Source: Kurthia gibsonii (lineage in GTDB: Bacteria > Bacillota > Bacilli > Bacillales_A > Planococcaceae). Taken from it: a stretch of 58,841 nt of DNA. The number at the start of each line of letters is the position of its first letter. The stretch's first letter is position 1. The position numbers were made by a program, and so were the translations under genes. Below, piece after piece: positions 46,007-52,756 of the stretch. The notes under the pieces were generated by a model. That model saw nothing but the letters and a program-made list of their open reading frames with translations. It was not told the origin of the DNA and searched no databases. Where the stretch lies: assembly GCF_006539985.1 (NCBI RefSeq), contig NZ_BJOB01000013.1:1-58841 (forward strand), given 5' to 3'.

Positions 46007-46037
46007 ATATCTTACCAATAAGATATTTATAAGTCAA
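46007..46037 (-). promoter_or_regulatory. promoter of the spx-like/marR operon overlapped by a perfect dyad
   Basis: On the minus strand TTGACT (46032-46037) and TAAGAT (46009-46014) are 17 bp apart. The 20-bp inverted repeat ATATCTTA-CCAA-TAAGATAT (46007-46026) covers the -10 and part of the spacer. A MarR dimer could bind it; autoregulation by the downstream marR is the obvious hypothesis. Confidence 0.75.
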
Positions 46038-46246
46038 TTACATTTTCGTGACAAAAAGATGAAAAAAAGAGTATTAAATAGAAATATTACACAATTGTAA
46101 TGTTTATTTACGAAAACATTAACTGTATTAATGTGTAATGCAATCTGTTTCACTTCTATTACAATATATGACGAGAATGTAACGGGAAAGTTCGTTAATC
46201 AAGCAAGAAAAATATAAATTCGAGCTATTCGTAAAATAATTTAAGT

Positions 46247-46272
46247 GTTTGTATGGAGAGTAGTCTGGGTAA
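46247..46272 (+). promoter_or_regulatory. sigma-B-type promoter of the asp23 operon
   Basis: GTTTGT (46247-46252), spacing 14, GGGTAA (46267-46272) matches the general-stress sigma-B consensus (GTTTAA, 12-14, GGGTAT) closely. It lies 70 bp before amaP. asp23 in Staphylococcus aureus is a classical sigma-B target, which supports the call. The rest of the 45979-46341 gap holds only AT-rich sequence and the divergent spx promoter. Confidence 0.8.
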
Positions 46273-46341
46273 ATAATTCGTGTAAGCCAATCTTTAAAGA
46301 ATAAATTTTAAATACCTTGGTTATAGGCTGGAGGTTAAAAA

Positions 46342-46893
46342 ATGAATATGGGTTTGAGATGGATTTTTGGTATCTATGCTTTATTAACATTTTTACTATC
46401 ACTTAGCATCATTCTTATGCTGATAGAAGTATATGATTCAGTAGCATATGTACTTGAATTCCCAAAGAATGGCTCTTTCTTCATTGTAGTCATTTCACTT
46501 GTATCATTTCTTGCATTGGTGTCGCTTATTTTATTCTTTAGTAGTTTTAAGTCGTCACCTAGTACACGAAAAGATTTAAATATTGATACAAGTTTAGGTG
46601 AAATCAGTATCTCTAAAAAGTCAATTGAATCCATGGCGTATAATATTGCGAAAAAATTTGATGGCATTCGTTCACTTGAAGTCGGGGCTGAGATTTTTTC
46701 AAAAGCTGAAAAAATTAAACTTACTGTTACATTTTCAGTTTTTAAAAATAGTGCCGTACAACAAACAGTGAAAGAGATGCAGCAAAGATTGAAAGATGAT
46801 TTAGAGAGAATGTTAGAAGTGCAAGTAAGTGAAGTACAGATTTATGTAATTGATTTAGAAGGCAAAACAAGCAAAAAACAACGCGTCGTATAA
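46342..46893 (+). CDS. amaP: AmaP, membrane anchor of Asp23
   Basis: This is a 183-residue protein with two N-terminal membrane segments (about 7-27 and 48-68) forming a hairpin. The cytoplasmic domain (about 85-180) has Asp23-related features (LGEISISKKSIESMAYNIAK, then the repeat-like KIKLTVTFSVFKNSAVQQTV). In staphylococci AmaP recruits Asp23 to the membrane. It is first in a three-gene operon; ribosome site TGGAGG. Confidence 0.88.
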   Translation: MNMGLRWIFGIYALLTFLLSLSIILMLIEVYDSVAYVLEFPKNGSFFIVVISLVSFLALVSLILFFSSFKSSPSTRKDLNIDTSLGEISISKKSIESMAYNIAKKFDGIRSLEVGAEIFSKAEKIKLTVTFSVFKNSAVQQTVKEMQQRLKDDLERMLEVQVSEVQIYVIDLEGKTSKKQRVV

Positions 46894-46904
46894 GGAGGAG
46901 CGTC

Positions 46905-47117
46905 ATGAATAATAAAGAAGTATTCATACGCTATCGTGGGCGTATAGTAGGCTTAATTGCAGCAATTATTTTTAGTGTGTTATTTTTAACAGTTGGTTTT
47001 GGATATGCAGTCATGGTTTTAGTATTTCTACTTATTGGGTATCTCATTGGTAAGTGGGTAGACCATGACTTGGATATTGCATCTTACATTGATGCACTAT
47101 TTAATAGAAGATCATAA
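46905..47117 (+). CDS. DUF2273 small membrane protein
   Basis: This is a 70-residue protein with two hydrophobic segments (about 13-30 and 34-52), separated by a tight turn, and the typical GKWVDHDLDIASYIDALFNRR tail in shortened form (DLDIASYIDALF). It lies between amaP and asp23, as in other Firmicutes where DUF2273 proteins are part of the same membrane complex. Ribosome site AAGGAGGAG, 11 bp after amaP. Confidence 0.87.
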   Translation: MNNKEVFIRYRGRIVGLIAAIIFSVLFLTVGFGYAVMVLVFLLIGYLIGKWVDHDLDIASYIDALFNRRS

Positions 47118-47134
47118 AAAACAGGAGTGATTTC

Positions 47135-47608
47135 ATGTCAAATCAAAATGTACGTTCAACAGAAAAAACACCAGAAGAAGTAGAATTAGAGAAAAAAGAA
47201 CAGGAAGAACAACATAAAAGTCATTTAACATATGATGATGAAGTGATTAAAAAGATTGCAGCACTTGCAACAACGGATGTAAAAGGGATTCTAGGAATGA
47301 GTGGTAATCTATTCCAAGGTCTCCAAAAAACATTAACAGGCAATGAAAATTTAACAGCAGGTATTCAAGCCGATATTGGTGAGAAACAAGTTGCAATTGA
47401 TGTTTCAGTCTATGTTGAGTATGGATTGAGCGTGCCAGAAATTTATCGCACTGCTTATCAAAATGTAAAAGCAAATATCTCGCAAATGACGGGACTGGAT
47501 GTAGTGGAATTTAATATGCATGTAGATGATGTCTATACGCGCGAAGAGTTTGTTGAGTCAAATAAATCAAAAGCTAAAACAAGTTCATCAAATAGTCGCG
47601 TAGAATAG
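47135..47608 (+). CDS. Asp23/Gls24-family envelope stress response protein
   Basis: This is a 157-residue Asp23/Gls24 protein. The conserved core is LTYDDEVIKKIAALATTDVKG shortened to DEVIKKIAALATTDVKGI, followed by GLSVPEIYRTAYQNVKANI and TGLDVVEFNMHVDDVY. Asp23 forms a sheet under the membrane, anchored by AmaP, and responds to cell-envelope stress. The sigma-B-type promoter upstream of the operon fits. Ribosome site ACAGGAG, 17 bp after the DUF2273 gene. Confidence 0.92.
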   Translation: MSNQNVRSTEKTPEEVELEKKEQEEQHKSHLTYDDEVIKKIAALATTDVKGILGMSGNLFQGLQKTLTGNENLTAGIQADIGEKQVAIDVSVYVEYGLSVPEIYRTAYQNVKANISQMTGLDVVEFNMHVDDVYTREEFVESNKSKAKTSSSNSRVE

Positions 47609-47612
47609 ATTG

Positions 47613-47648
47613 AAAAAAGAATCACGCCAACCGGCGTGATTCTTTTTT
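47613..47648. terminator. bidirectional terminator after the asp23 operon
   Basis: A perfect 16-bp stem AAAAAAGAATCACGCC / GGCGTGATTCTTTTTT with an AACC loop serves asp23 and the convergent ABC-F gene. Confidence 0.95.
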
Positions 47649-47651
47649 GTA

Positions 47652-49208
47652 TTATTGTTGTCCTTTAGAGAACCATTCTGCAACGTCCCAAACTTTTGTT
47701 ACAAGACCTTCGTAGAATTCAGGTTCGTGGCTGACAAGAACGATTGTGCCTTTATATTCTTTCATTGCACGTTTTAATTCTTCTTTTGCATCCACGTCTA
47801 AGTGGTTAGTCGGCTCATCGAATAGCATCCAGTTCGATTCATCCATCATTAGGCGACATAGACGTACTTTTGCTTGTTCGCCACCTGATAAATGAGCCAT
47901 TGGACGTGAAATATGTTCATTCTTTAAACCTGTTTTCGCTAGTAATGCACGCACAGTCGCCTGTTCTAATGAAGGGAACGCATTCCAAATGACATCGATT
48001 GGTGTTTCATTACCGCCTTTTACTTCTTGTTCGAAGTAAGAAGGGAATAAGAAGTCACCACGTTGTACATCGCCACCAAGTGCAGGGATTTTACCAAGCA
48101 TGGTTTTTAGAAGTGTTGATTTACCAACACCGTTCATTCCAACTAATGCAATCTTTTCACCGCGTTCAATTTCGAAAGTAAGCGGTGGAAGAAGTGGTTT
48201 ATCATAACCAATTAATAAATCTTTTGCTTCTACTACATAGCGACTTGAACTACGTGATTCTTTAAAACTAAATTGTGGTTTCGCCGCTGTTTCAGGACGG
48301 TCAATTCGCTCCATACGATCCAATTGTTTTTGACGTGATTTCGCACGACCCGTTGTCGAGAAACGCGCCTTATTCTTTTGGATGAATGTCTCTTGTTTTT
48401 TAATAAACTCTTGTTGCTTTTCATACGCATCAATATGTTGTCGCTTATTAATTTCAGCTAACTCTAAAAACTTCTCATATGTTGCTGTATAGCGAGATAG
48501 TTTTGAGAACTCTAAATGGAAGATAACACCGACTACATCATTCATAAACTCTACATCATGCGAGATGAGAAGGAATGCGTGAGGGTAATCTTTTAAATAG
48601 TTTTTCAACCATGTGATATGTTCTTCATCTAAATAGTTAGTCGGCTCATCTAGTAACAATACTTTTGGCTTTTCAAGTAATAATTTCGCTAGTAAAAGCT
48701 TCGTACGTTGACCACCTGAAAGAGCGGTTACATCACGATCTAAACCAATTGCATCTAGTCCAAGACCACGCGCCACTTCATCAATTTTCATATCGAGTGT
48801 ATAGAAATCACCTGCATCAAGCGCATCTTGAATTTCAGCCATTTCTTCAAGTAATTCTTCTAATTGTTCAGGTGACGCTTCCGCCATTTTACCTGTAATT
48901 TCATTTAATTGTTCTTCTTTTTTATAAAGTGGAAGGAACGCATCGCTTAATGTTTCACGCATTGAACGACCTGGTGTTAATACAGCGTGCTGGTCTAAAT
49001 AACCGTAATGTGTGTTTGGTAACCACTCTACGCGACCTTCATCATGGATGAGTTGACCTGTTAAAATACTCATCATTGTTGATTTACCAACACCGTTTGC
49101 ACCTACAAGCCCTACGTGTTCTCCTTCTACAATACGAAACGACACATCTTTGAAAAGTATACGGTCTCCGAAAGAATGACCGAGCTTTTCGACTGTTAAA
49201 ATTGCCAT
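47652..49208 (-). CDS. ABC-F family ATPase (YfmM-like)
   Basis: This is a 518-residue protein with two ABC domains and no membrane segment. Domain 1 (about 3-240) has GANGVGKST, LSGGQRTK and LLLDEPTNYLD. The coiled-coil linker (about 245-310) lies between the domains. Domain 2 (about 325-510) has GMNGVGKST, LSGGEQAK and LFDEPTNHLD. ABC-F proteins act on the ribosome (translation rescue or antibiotic protection). Length and sequence suggest the B. subtilis YfmM group, a housekeeping type, but this is from memory. It has no visible attenuator; a small coiled-coil gene lies 60 bp upstream on the same strand. Confidence 0.87.
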   Translation of the reverse strand: MAILTVEKLGHSFGDRILFKDVSFRIVEGEHVGLVGANGVGKSTMMSILTGQLIHDEGRVEWLPNTHYGYLDQHAVLTPGRSMRETLSDAFLPLYKKEEQLNEITGKMAEASPEQLEELLEEMAEIQDALDAGDFYTLDMKIDEVARGLGLDAIGLDRDVTALSGGQRTKLLLAKLLLEKPKVLLLDEPTNYLDEEHITWLKNYLKDYPHAFLLISHDVEFMNDVVGVIFHLEFSKLSRYTATYEKFLELAEINKRQHIDAYEKQQEFIKKQETFIQKNKARFSTTGRAKSRQKQLDRMERIDRPETAAKPQFSFKESRSSSRYVVEAKDLLIGYDKPLLPPLTFEIERGEKIALVGMNGVGKSTLLKTMLGKIPALGGDVQRGDFLFPSYFEQEVKGGNETPIDVIWNAFPSLEQATVRALLAKTGLKNEHISRPMAHLSGGEQAKVRLCRLMMDESNWMLFDEPTNHLDVDAKEELKRAMKEYKGTIVLVSHEPEFYEGLVTKVWDVAEWFSKGQQ

Positions 49209-49268
49209 AAAAATAGTTTCCTCCTGCTTAAAAATAAAAGGTTTTTAAAATAACCTTTTGCCAGATGA

Positions 49269-49454
49269 TTAAAATTTCGCTAATTCTGTGTTCAATTGGG
49301 CAAGTTGTGTTTCCATATCTTTTAGACGCTGTTCAGCCTGTTCAATCTTTTGTGGATAGCCAGTTGCCTCTAATTTTTCGATATCACCTTGTTGACGGAT
49401 ATAGTCGCTTTTCAGCTCAAGAATTTGATACTCAATTTCTGCTTTTGTCGCCAT
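49269..49454 (-). CDS. small coiled-coil protein, function unknown
   Basis: This is a 61-residue, highly charged, helical protein (KAEIEYQILELKSDYIRQQG, KIEQAEQRLKDMETQLAQL) with heptad-like spacing and a helix-breaking GYP near residue 33, consistent with a helical hairpin. I do not know the family. It has an excellent ribosome site (AAAGGAG) and lies 60 bp upstream of the ABC-F gene on the same strand, so co-expression is likely. Confidence 0.72.
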   Translation of the reverse strand: MATKAEIEYQILELKSDYIRQQGDIEKLEATGYPQKIEQAEQRLKDMETQLAQLNTELAKF

Positions 49455-49668
49455 TATATATACGCTCCTTTATTGAAAAATGCATTAGCATTTCATTTTA
49501 ATACTCATAGAGAATATTGTAACATAGGAAGTCACTCCTAGAAAGAAAGCAAATTTCGCTTTCCGTCGAAAGACTGATTTGTCTAAAAATGAAGTAGAGT
49601 TGCTATTGAAAGGGTAGGGTGTTTGTTACAATGAGTTTGTAGAAGTAGATAAATGGAGGTCACGTGAG

Positions 49669-50226
49669 ATGAAGATTTTATTAGTAGATGGAACAGTTTT
49701 AGGTCGAAAAACAGGCGCGATTTTAGAAGAAATTCAAGGATACATTGAGCAGTTCGATGGTACGCTTGATTTAGAGCTTGTACGTTTTTCAGATTATGAA
49801 CATCAAATTGTAGATGGTCGTCCATTCGATCAATATAATACGGGGATGCAAGAGCTAGTCCGCAAATTAGAATCTGCAGATGGCTATATTTTTGCAACAC
49901 CTATTTTCCAAGGTTCGATTCCAGGCGTCTTAAAAAATGCGCTCGACTTTTTAAATCCGAAAGCATTACGCTATAAACCCGTATCAATTGTTGCAAACGG
50001 TGGAACACATCAACATCATTTAGTAGTAGAAAATCAATTCAAACCAATTTTAGATTATTTCCGCGCATTAGTGACACCAAACTATGTGTACACACATACA
50101 AGTCACTTTGACGACCAAAATAACATTATCGACGAAAATGTGCATGAACGCTTACAAGAATTAGCACGCGTCTTCGTAAAATATTGCGAGTTAAGCGCAA
50201 ACTTACCGAAAGAACCACTAGATTAA
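49669..50226 (+). CDS. NADPH-dependent FMN reductase family protein
   Basis: This is a 185-residue flavodoxin-fold protein. The FMN-phosphate loop is in LVDGTVLGRKTGAILE, and the flavin-contact segment is FATPIFQGSIPGVLKNALDFL, the usual signature of NAD(P)H-dependent FMN reductases and related azo- or quinone reductases. The natural acceptor is unknown. Ribosome site GGAGG, ~10 nt. It is monocistronic, followed by a terminator. Confidence 0.88.
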   Translation: MKILLVDGTVLGRKTGAILEEIQGYIEQFDGTLDLELVRFSDYEHQIVDGRPFDQYNTGMQELVRKLESADGYIFATPIFQGSIPGVLKNALDFLNPKALRYKPVSIVANGGTHQHHLVVENQFKPILDYFRALVTPNYVYTHTSHFDDQNNIIDENVHERLQELARVFVKYCELSANLPKEPLD

Positions 50227-50230
50227 ACAT

Positions 50231-50284
50231 AAAAAGCAAACGACTTTGGAGTTTATTTAAAAATCCAATATCGTTTGCTTTTAT
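50231..50284 (+). terminator. terminator of the FMN reductase gene
   Basis: AAAGCAAACGA pairs with TCGTTTGCTTT, with an inner TTGGA/TCCAA, followed by a T-rich tract. Confidence 0.8.
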
Positions 50285-50474
50285 TTATTTTGGTATATGA
50301 ATTTCAGAAATTAATCTGACCAACTAATCCAGTGGGCATGTTTTTGTAATAAAGGATAGATGGTCTGTTCACCATAACAATCTCGTTTTCATCTTTTATG
50401 ATGGAGAGGAGAGGTGCGTCATTTAAATTAAAAAGCTATTGAATATTATTAAATCAATTTTTGGAGTTGATTAT
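50285..50474. other. intergenic stretch with a possible coding remnant
   Basis: On the minus strand 50304-50435 is open for 43 codons with a protein-like composition (KDENEIVMVNRPSILYYKN) but no start codon or ribosome site at its head. It could be the tail of a decayed gene. Nothing else is evident here. Confidence 0.25.
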
Positions 50475-50719
50475 ATGAACGATTTATTTAATTATATTGA
50501 GGTTGTAACTGGAAAAAAGCCAGAGATTTTACCTGAAGAACCTTTAAAAATTCCTAGACCCCTATCCATGAGCTATAGAATGAAGTAATTAAAGGACACA
50601 TTAATGAATTTTTAATAAAAATAGAACAAGAAGATAAAGATATCTCAAGCCTTGTTCCTGATATTTCATTATCTGAAATTATCGCTGATTTAAAACTATT
50701 ATTTAAAATAAATGAATAA
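50475..50719 (+). pseudogene. frameshifted small gene, function unknown
   Basis: An ATG at 50475 with ribosome site GGAG (8 nt) opens a 37-codon frame (MNDLFNYIEVVTGKKPEILP...) ending at TAA 50586-50588. Near 50577-50580 a second frame takes over and reads on to TAA 50717-50719, with a helical acidic composition (EVIKGHINEFLIKIEQEDKD). Restoring a single A in the TATAGAATG run would join both into one 81-residue protein. The family is not recognised. It could be an immunity-type or phage remnant. Confidence 0.55.
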
Positions 50720-50779
50720 ATCACGTCCCATATAATGAAATCTTTTTAGAAATATATCGAGGATGAATATCAATGTTTT

Positions 50780-50808
50780 TTGCGAAAAAACTGATAATTT
50801 GCTATAAT
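50780..50808 (+). promoter_or_regulatory. promoter of the leader-ABC-F transcription unit
   Basis: TTGCGA (50780-50785) and TATAAT (50803-50808), spacing 17, with an extended -10 TG. Transcription should start at about 50815, 27 bp before the leader ORF. Confidence 0.85.
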
Positions 50809-50841
50809 AGTCATTAACTAACTTGAACGGAGGTGAAGGAA

Positions 50842-50979
50842 ATGAAAAAATCAGTAACGGCGACAGGTGTACAACTTGATACAGCGATGTATTTAACACG
50901 TGTCATGACTTTCGATTTACAAGCTAACGGGACAGGTCTGTCTATTTTTAAGTCAATCGAAAATATGAACCGTAGCTGA
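50842..50979 (+). CDS. 45-residue leader peptide upstream of an ABC-F gene
   Basis: The ORF begins MKKSVTATGVQLDTAMYL and ends SIENMNRS. It has a very strong ribosome site (GGAGGTGAAGG) and its own promoter, and is followed 30 bp later by an intrinsic terminator and then the ABC-F gene. It has no signal peptide or membrane segment. The arrangement (promoter, short ORF, terminator, resistance-type ABC gene) is that of ribosome-mediated attenuators such as bmrB-bmrCD of B. subtilis. Two alternative pairings involve its stop region: 50976-50984 with the terminator loop and 3' arm (51020-51028), and 50972-50979 with 51046-51053. A free-standing small protein is the alternative. Confidence 0.75.
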   Translation: MKKSVTATGVQLDTAMYLTRVMTFDLQANGTGLSIFKSIENMNRS

Positions 50980-51008
50980 TTAACCATTCCTTCACAGAAG
51001 AATTTGTA

Positions 51009-51040
51009 GGGGACTGCTCGTTAATGAGTAGTCCTTTTTG
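51009..51040 (+). terminator. candidate attenuator before the ABC-F gene
   Basis: GGACTGCTC (51011-51019) pairs with GAGTAGTCC (51026-51034; one G-T pair) over a GTTAAT loop, followed by TTTTTG. It lies between the leader ORF and the ABC-F start, 33 bp from its ribosome site. Confidence 0.85.
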
Positions 51041-51072
51041 TTTTCTCAGCTACTTAAATGGAGGAAACAACA

Positions 51073-52695
51073 ATGTATATTAAAGCAGAAAAAATCACGA
51101 AAAATTTTGGTGGGCATCCACTATTTCAAGAGTTAACAGTCGATATTCACGCAGGCGAACATGTCGCAATTGTTGGAAATAATGGTTGTGGTAAGACGAC
51201 ATTATTAAAAATTATGGCGGAAGAAGAAGCGGTAGATACGGGAAGAATTATTAAGGCGAAGGGAAGCCATGTTGGTTTTCTTCATCAGATTCCGAATTAT
51301 CCTGATATGACGGTATATGATGTGATGTATGAAGCATTCGACAAGCTGAATCACATTCAAAAGAACATGAAGCAGCTGGAACAACAGATGGCGACAAGTG
51401 ATGATTTGGAGTCACTGTTAAAAAAATACGGCACGCTACAAGAACAATTCGAAGCGAATGATGGCTATATTTTAGATTCGAAAATTTCGTACGTATCAAC
51501 AGGTCTAGGTATTGCCCATCTTGTAGAAGAAAATTTTGAACAACTGAGTGGTGGCGAAAAAACGAAGGTCACACTGTGCAAAATTCTCTTACAAGAGCCT
51601 GATATTTTACTACTAGATGAACCAACGAACCACCTCGATTTACATGCAATTGAGTGGCTCGAAAAATATTTACAGCAGTTTAAAGGAACGGTCATTGTTG
51701 TATCACATGATCGTCAGTTTATGAATCATGTCGTAACGAAAGTTATTGAAATTGAGGACGGACAAGCTTGGGTATCGCATGGAAATTACGATGCTTTCTT
51801 ACAAGCAAAAGAAGATAAATATGCACGCGAGTTCTCACAATATCAAGAACAACAAAAGAAAATTAAAAAGATTCGAGATGCGATTCGTCGATTACGCCAA
51901 TGGGCGAATGAGGCAAGTCCACCGAACCCTGATTTATACCGAAAAGCAAAAGTCATGGAGCGTATGTTAGAGCGCATGGAGAAAGTGAAAAAACCACGTG
52001 TTCAAAAGAAAATGAAGTTACAACTAACAGCTTCAGAGCGCAGCGGAAAAGAAGTCGCACAATTTTATGATGTGGCAAAGAGTTATGATCGTTTATTATT
52101 CAAAGATGTAACATTTGATGTGTATTGGCAAGATACGCTTGCGATTATTGGCGAAAATGGAGCGGGTAAGTCGACATTATTGAAGATGTTATTAGGTGAG
52201 GAACAGCCAGATGAAGGCATTGTAGAATTAGGGAGTTCTGTGAAAATCGGTTATTTAGCACAACATTTAATTGAAGCAGACCCAGAAGCCCGTTTAATTG
52301 ATGTCTTTCGTTCAGAGTTGATGATGACAGAGCCTGAAGCACGCCATATTCTAGCACAATTCTTATTTTACGGTGCAGATGTCTTTAAAAAGTTTAAAAA
52401 TATGAGTGGTGGCGAGCGTATGCGATTAAAACTCGCACAGCTCATGCAGCAAGAAATTAATCTGCTTATTTTAGATGAACCGACGAATCATTTAGATATT
52501 GAATCGCGTGAAGTGTTAGAAGAAAACTTAGAACAGTTTGAAGGAACGATTATTGCGATTAGCCATGACCGTTATTTCTTACAAAAGTTATTTGACCGTA
52601 TTGTATGGATTGAAAAACAGCGCGCGATTGTTCATGAGGGAGATTATGCTTTTGCAAAAGAGAAGCAGGCGATGATGATGGAGTTGTCACAATAG
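51073..52695 (+). CDS. ABC-F family ATPase, ribosomal-protection-like
   Basis: This is a 540-residue protein with tandem ABC domains and no membrane segment. Domain 1 (about 1-240) has GNNGCGKTT, LSGGEKTK and LLLDEPTNHLD. An interdomain coiled coil (about 245-320) includes RRLRQWANEASPPNPDLYRK, the region that reaches the peptidyl-transferase centre in antibiotic-protection members. Domain 2 (about 325-530) has GENGAGKST, MSGGERMR and LILDEPTNHLD. The start is ATG 51073, 8 nt after GGAGG. The attenuator-like leader upstream suggests induction by ribosome-targeting drugs; resistance itself is inferred, and the linker is not obviously extended. Confidence 0.88.
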   Translation: MYIKAEKITKNFGGHPLFQELTVDIHAGEHVAIVGNNGCGKTTLLKIMAEEEAVDTGRIIKAKGSHVGFLHQIPNYPDMTVYDVMYEAFDKLNHIQKNMKQLEQQMATSDDLESLLKKYGTLQEQFEANDGYILDSKISYVSTGLGIAHLVEENFEQLSGGEKTKVTLCKILLQEPDILLLDEPTNHLDLHAIEWLEKYLQQFKGTVIVVSHDRQFMNHVVTKVIEIEDGQAWVSHGNYDAFLQAKEDKYAREFSQYQEQQKKIKKIRDAIRRLRQWANEASPPNPDLYRKAKVMERMLERMEKVKKPRVQKKMKLQLTASERSGKEVAQFYDVAKSYDRLLFKDVTFDVYWQDTLAIIGENGAGKSTLLKMLLGEEQPDEGIVELGSSVKIGYLAQHLIEADPEARLIDVFRSELMMTEPEARHILAQFLFYGADVFKKFKNMSGGERMRLKLAQLMQQEINLLILDEPTNHLDIESREVLEENLEQFEGTIIAISHDRYFLQKLFDRIVWIEKQRAIVHEGDYAFAKEKQAMMMELSQ

Positions 52696-52756
52696 CGTAT
52701 TTGTATGTCTGTTCATCTATCCCTTATAATAGAAGGAGATTGAGAGGAGCGGAATT

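Noticed and set aside
50304-50435. Minus-strand open frame with protein-like sequence
   Set aside because: No start codon or ribosome site and only 43 codons. An overlapping frame looks equally protein-like, so it is kept only as a possible remnant.
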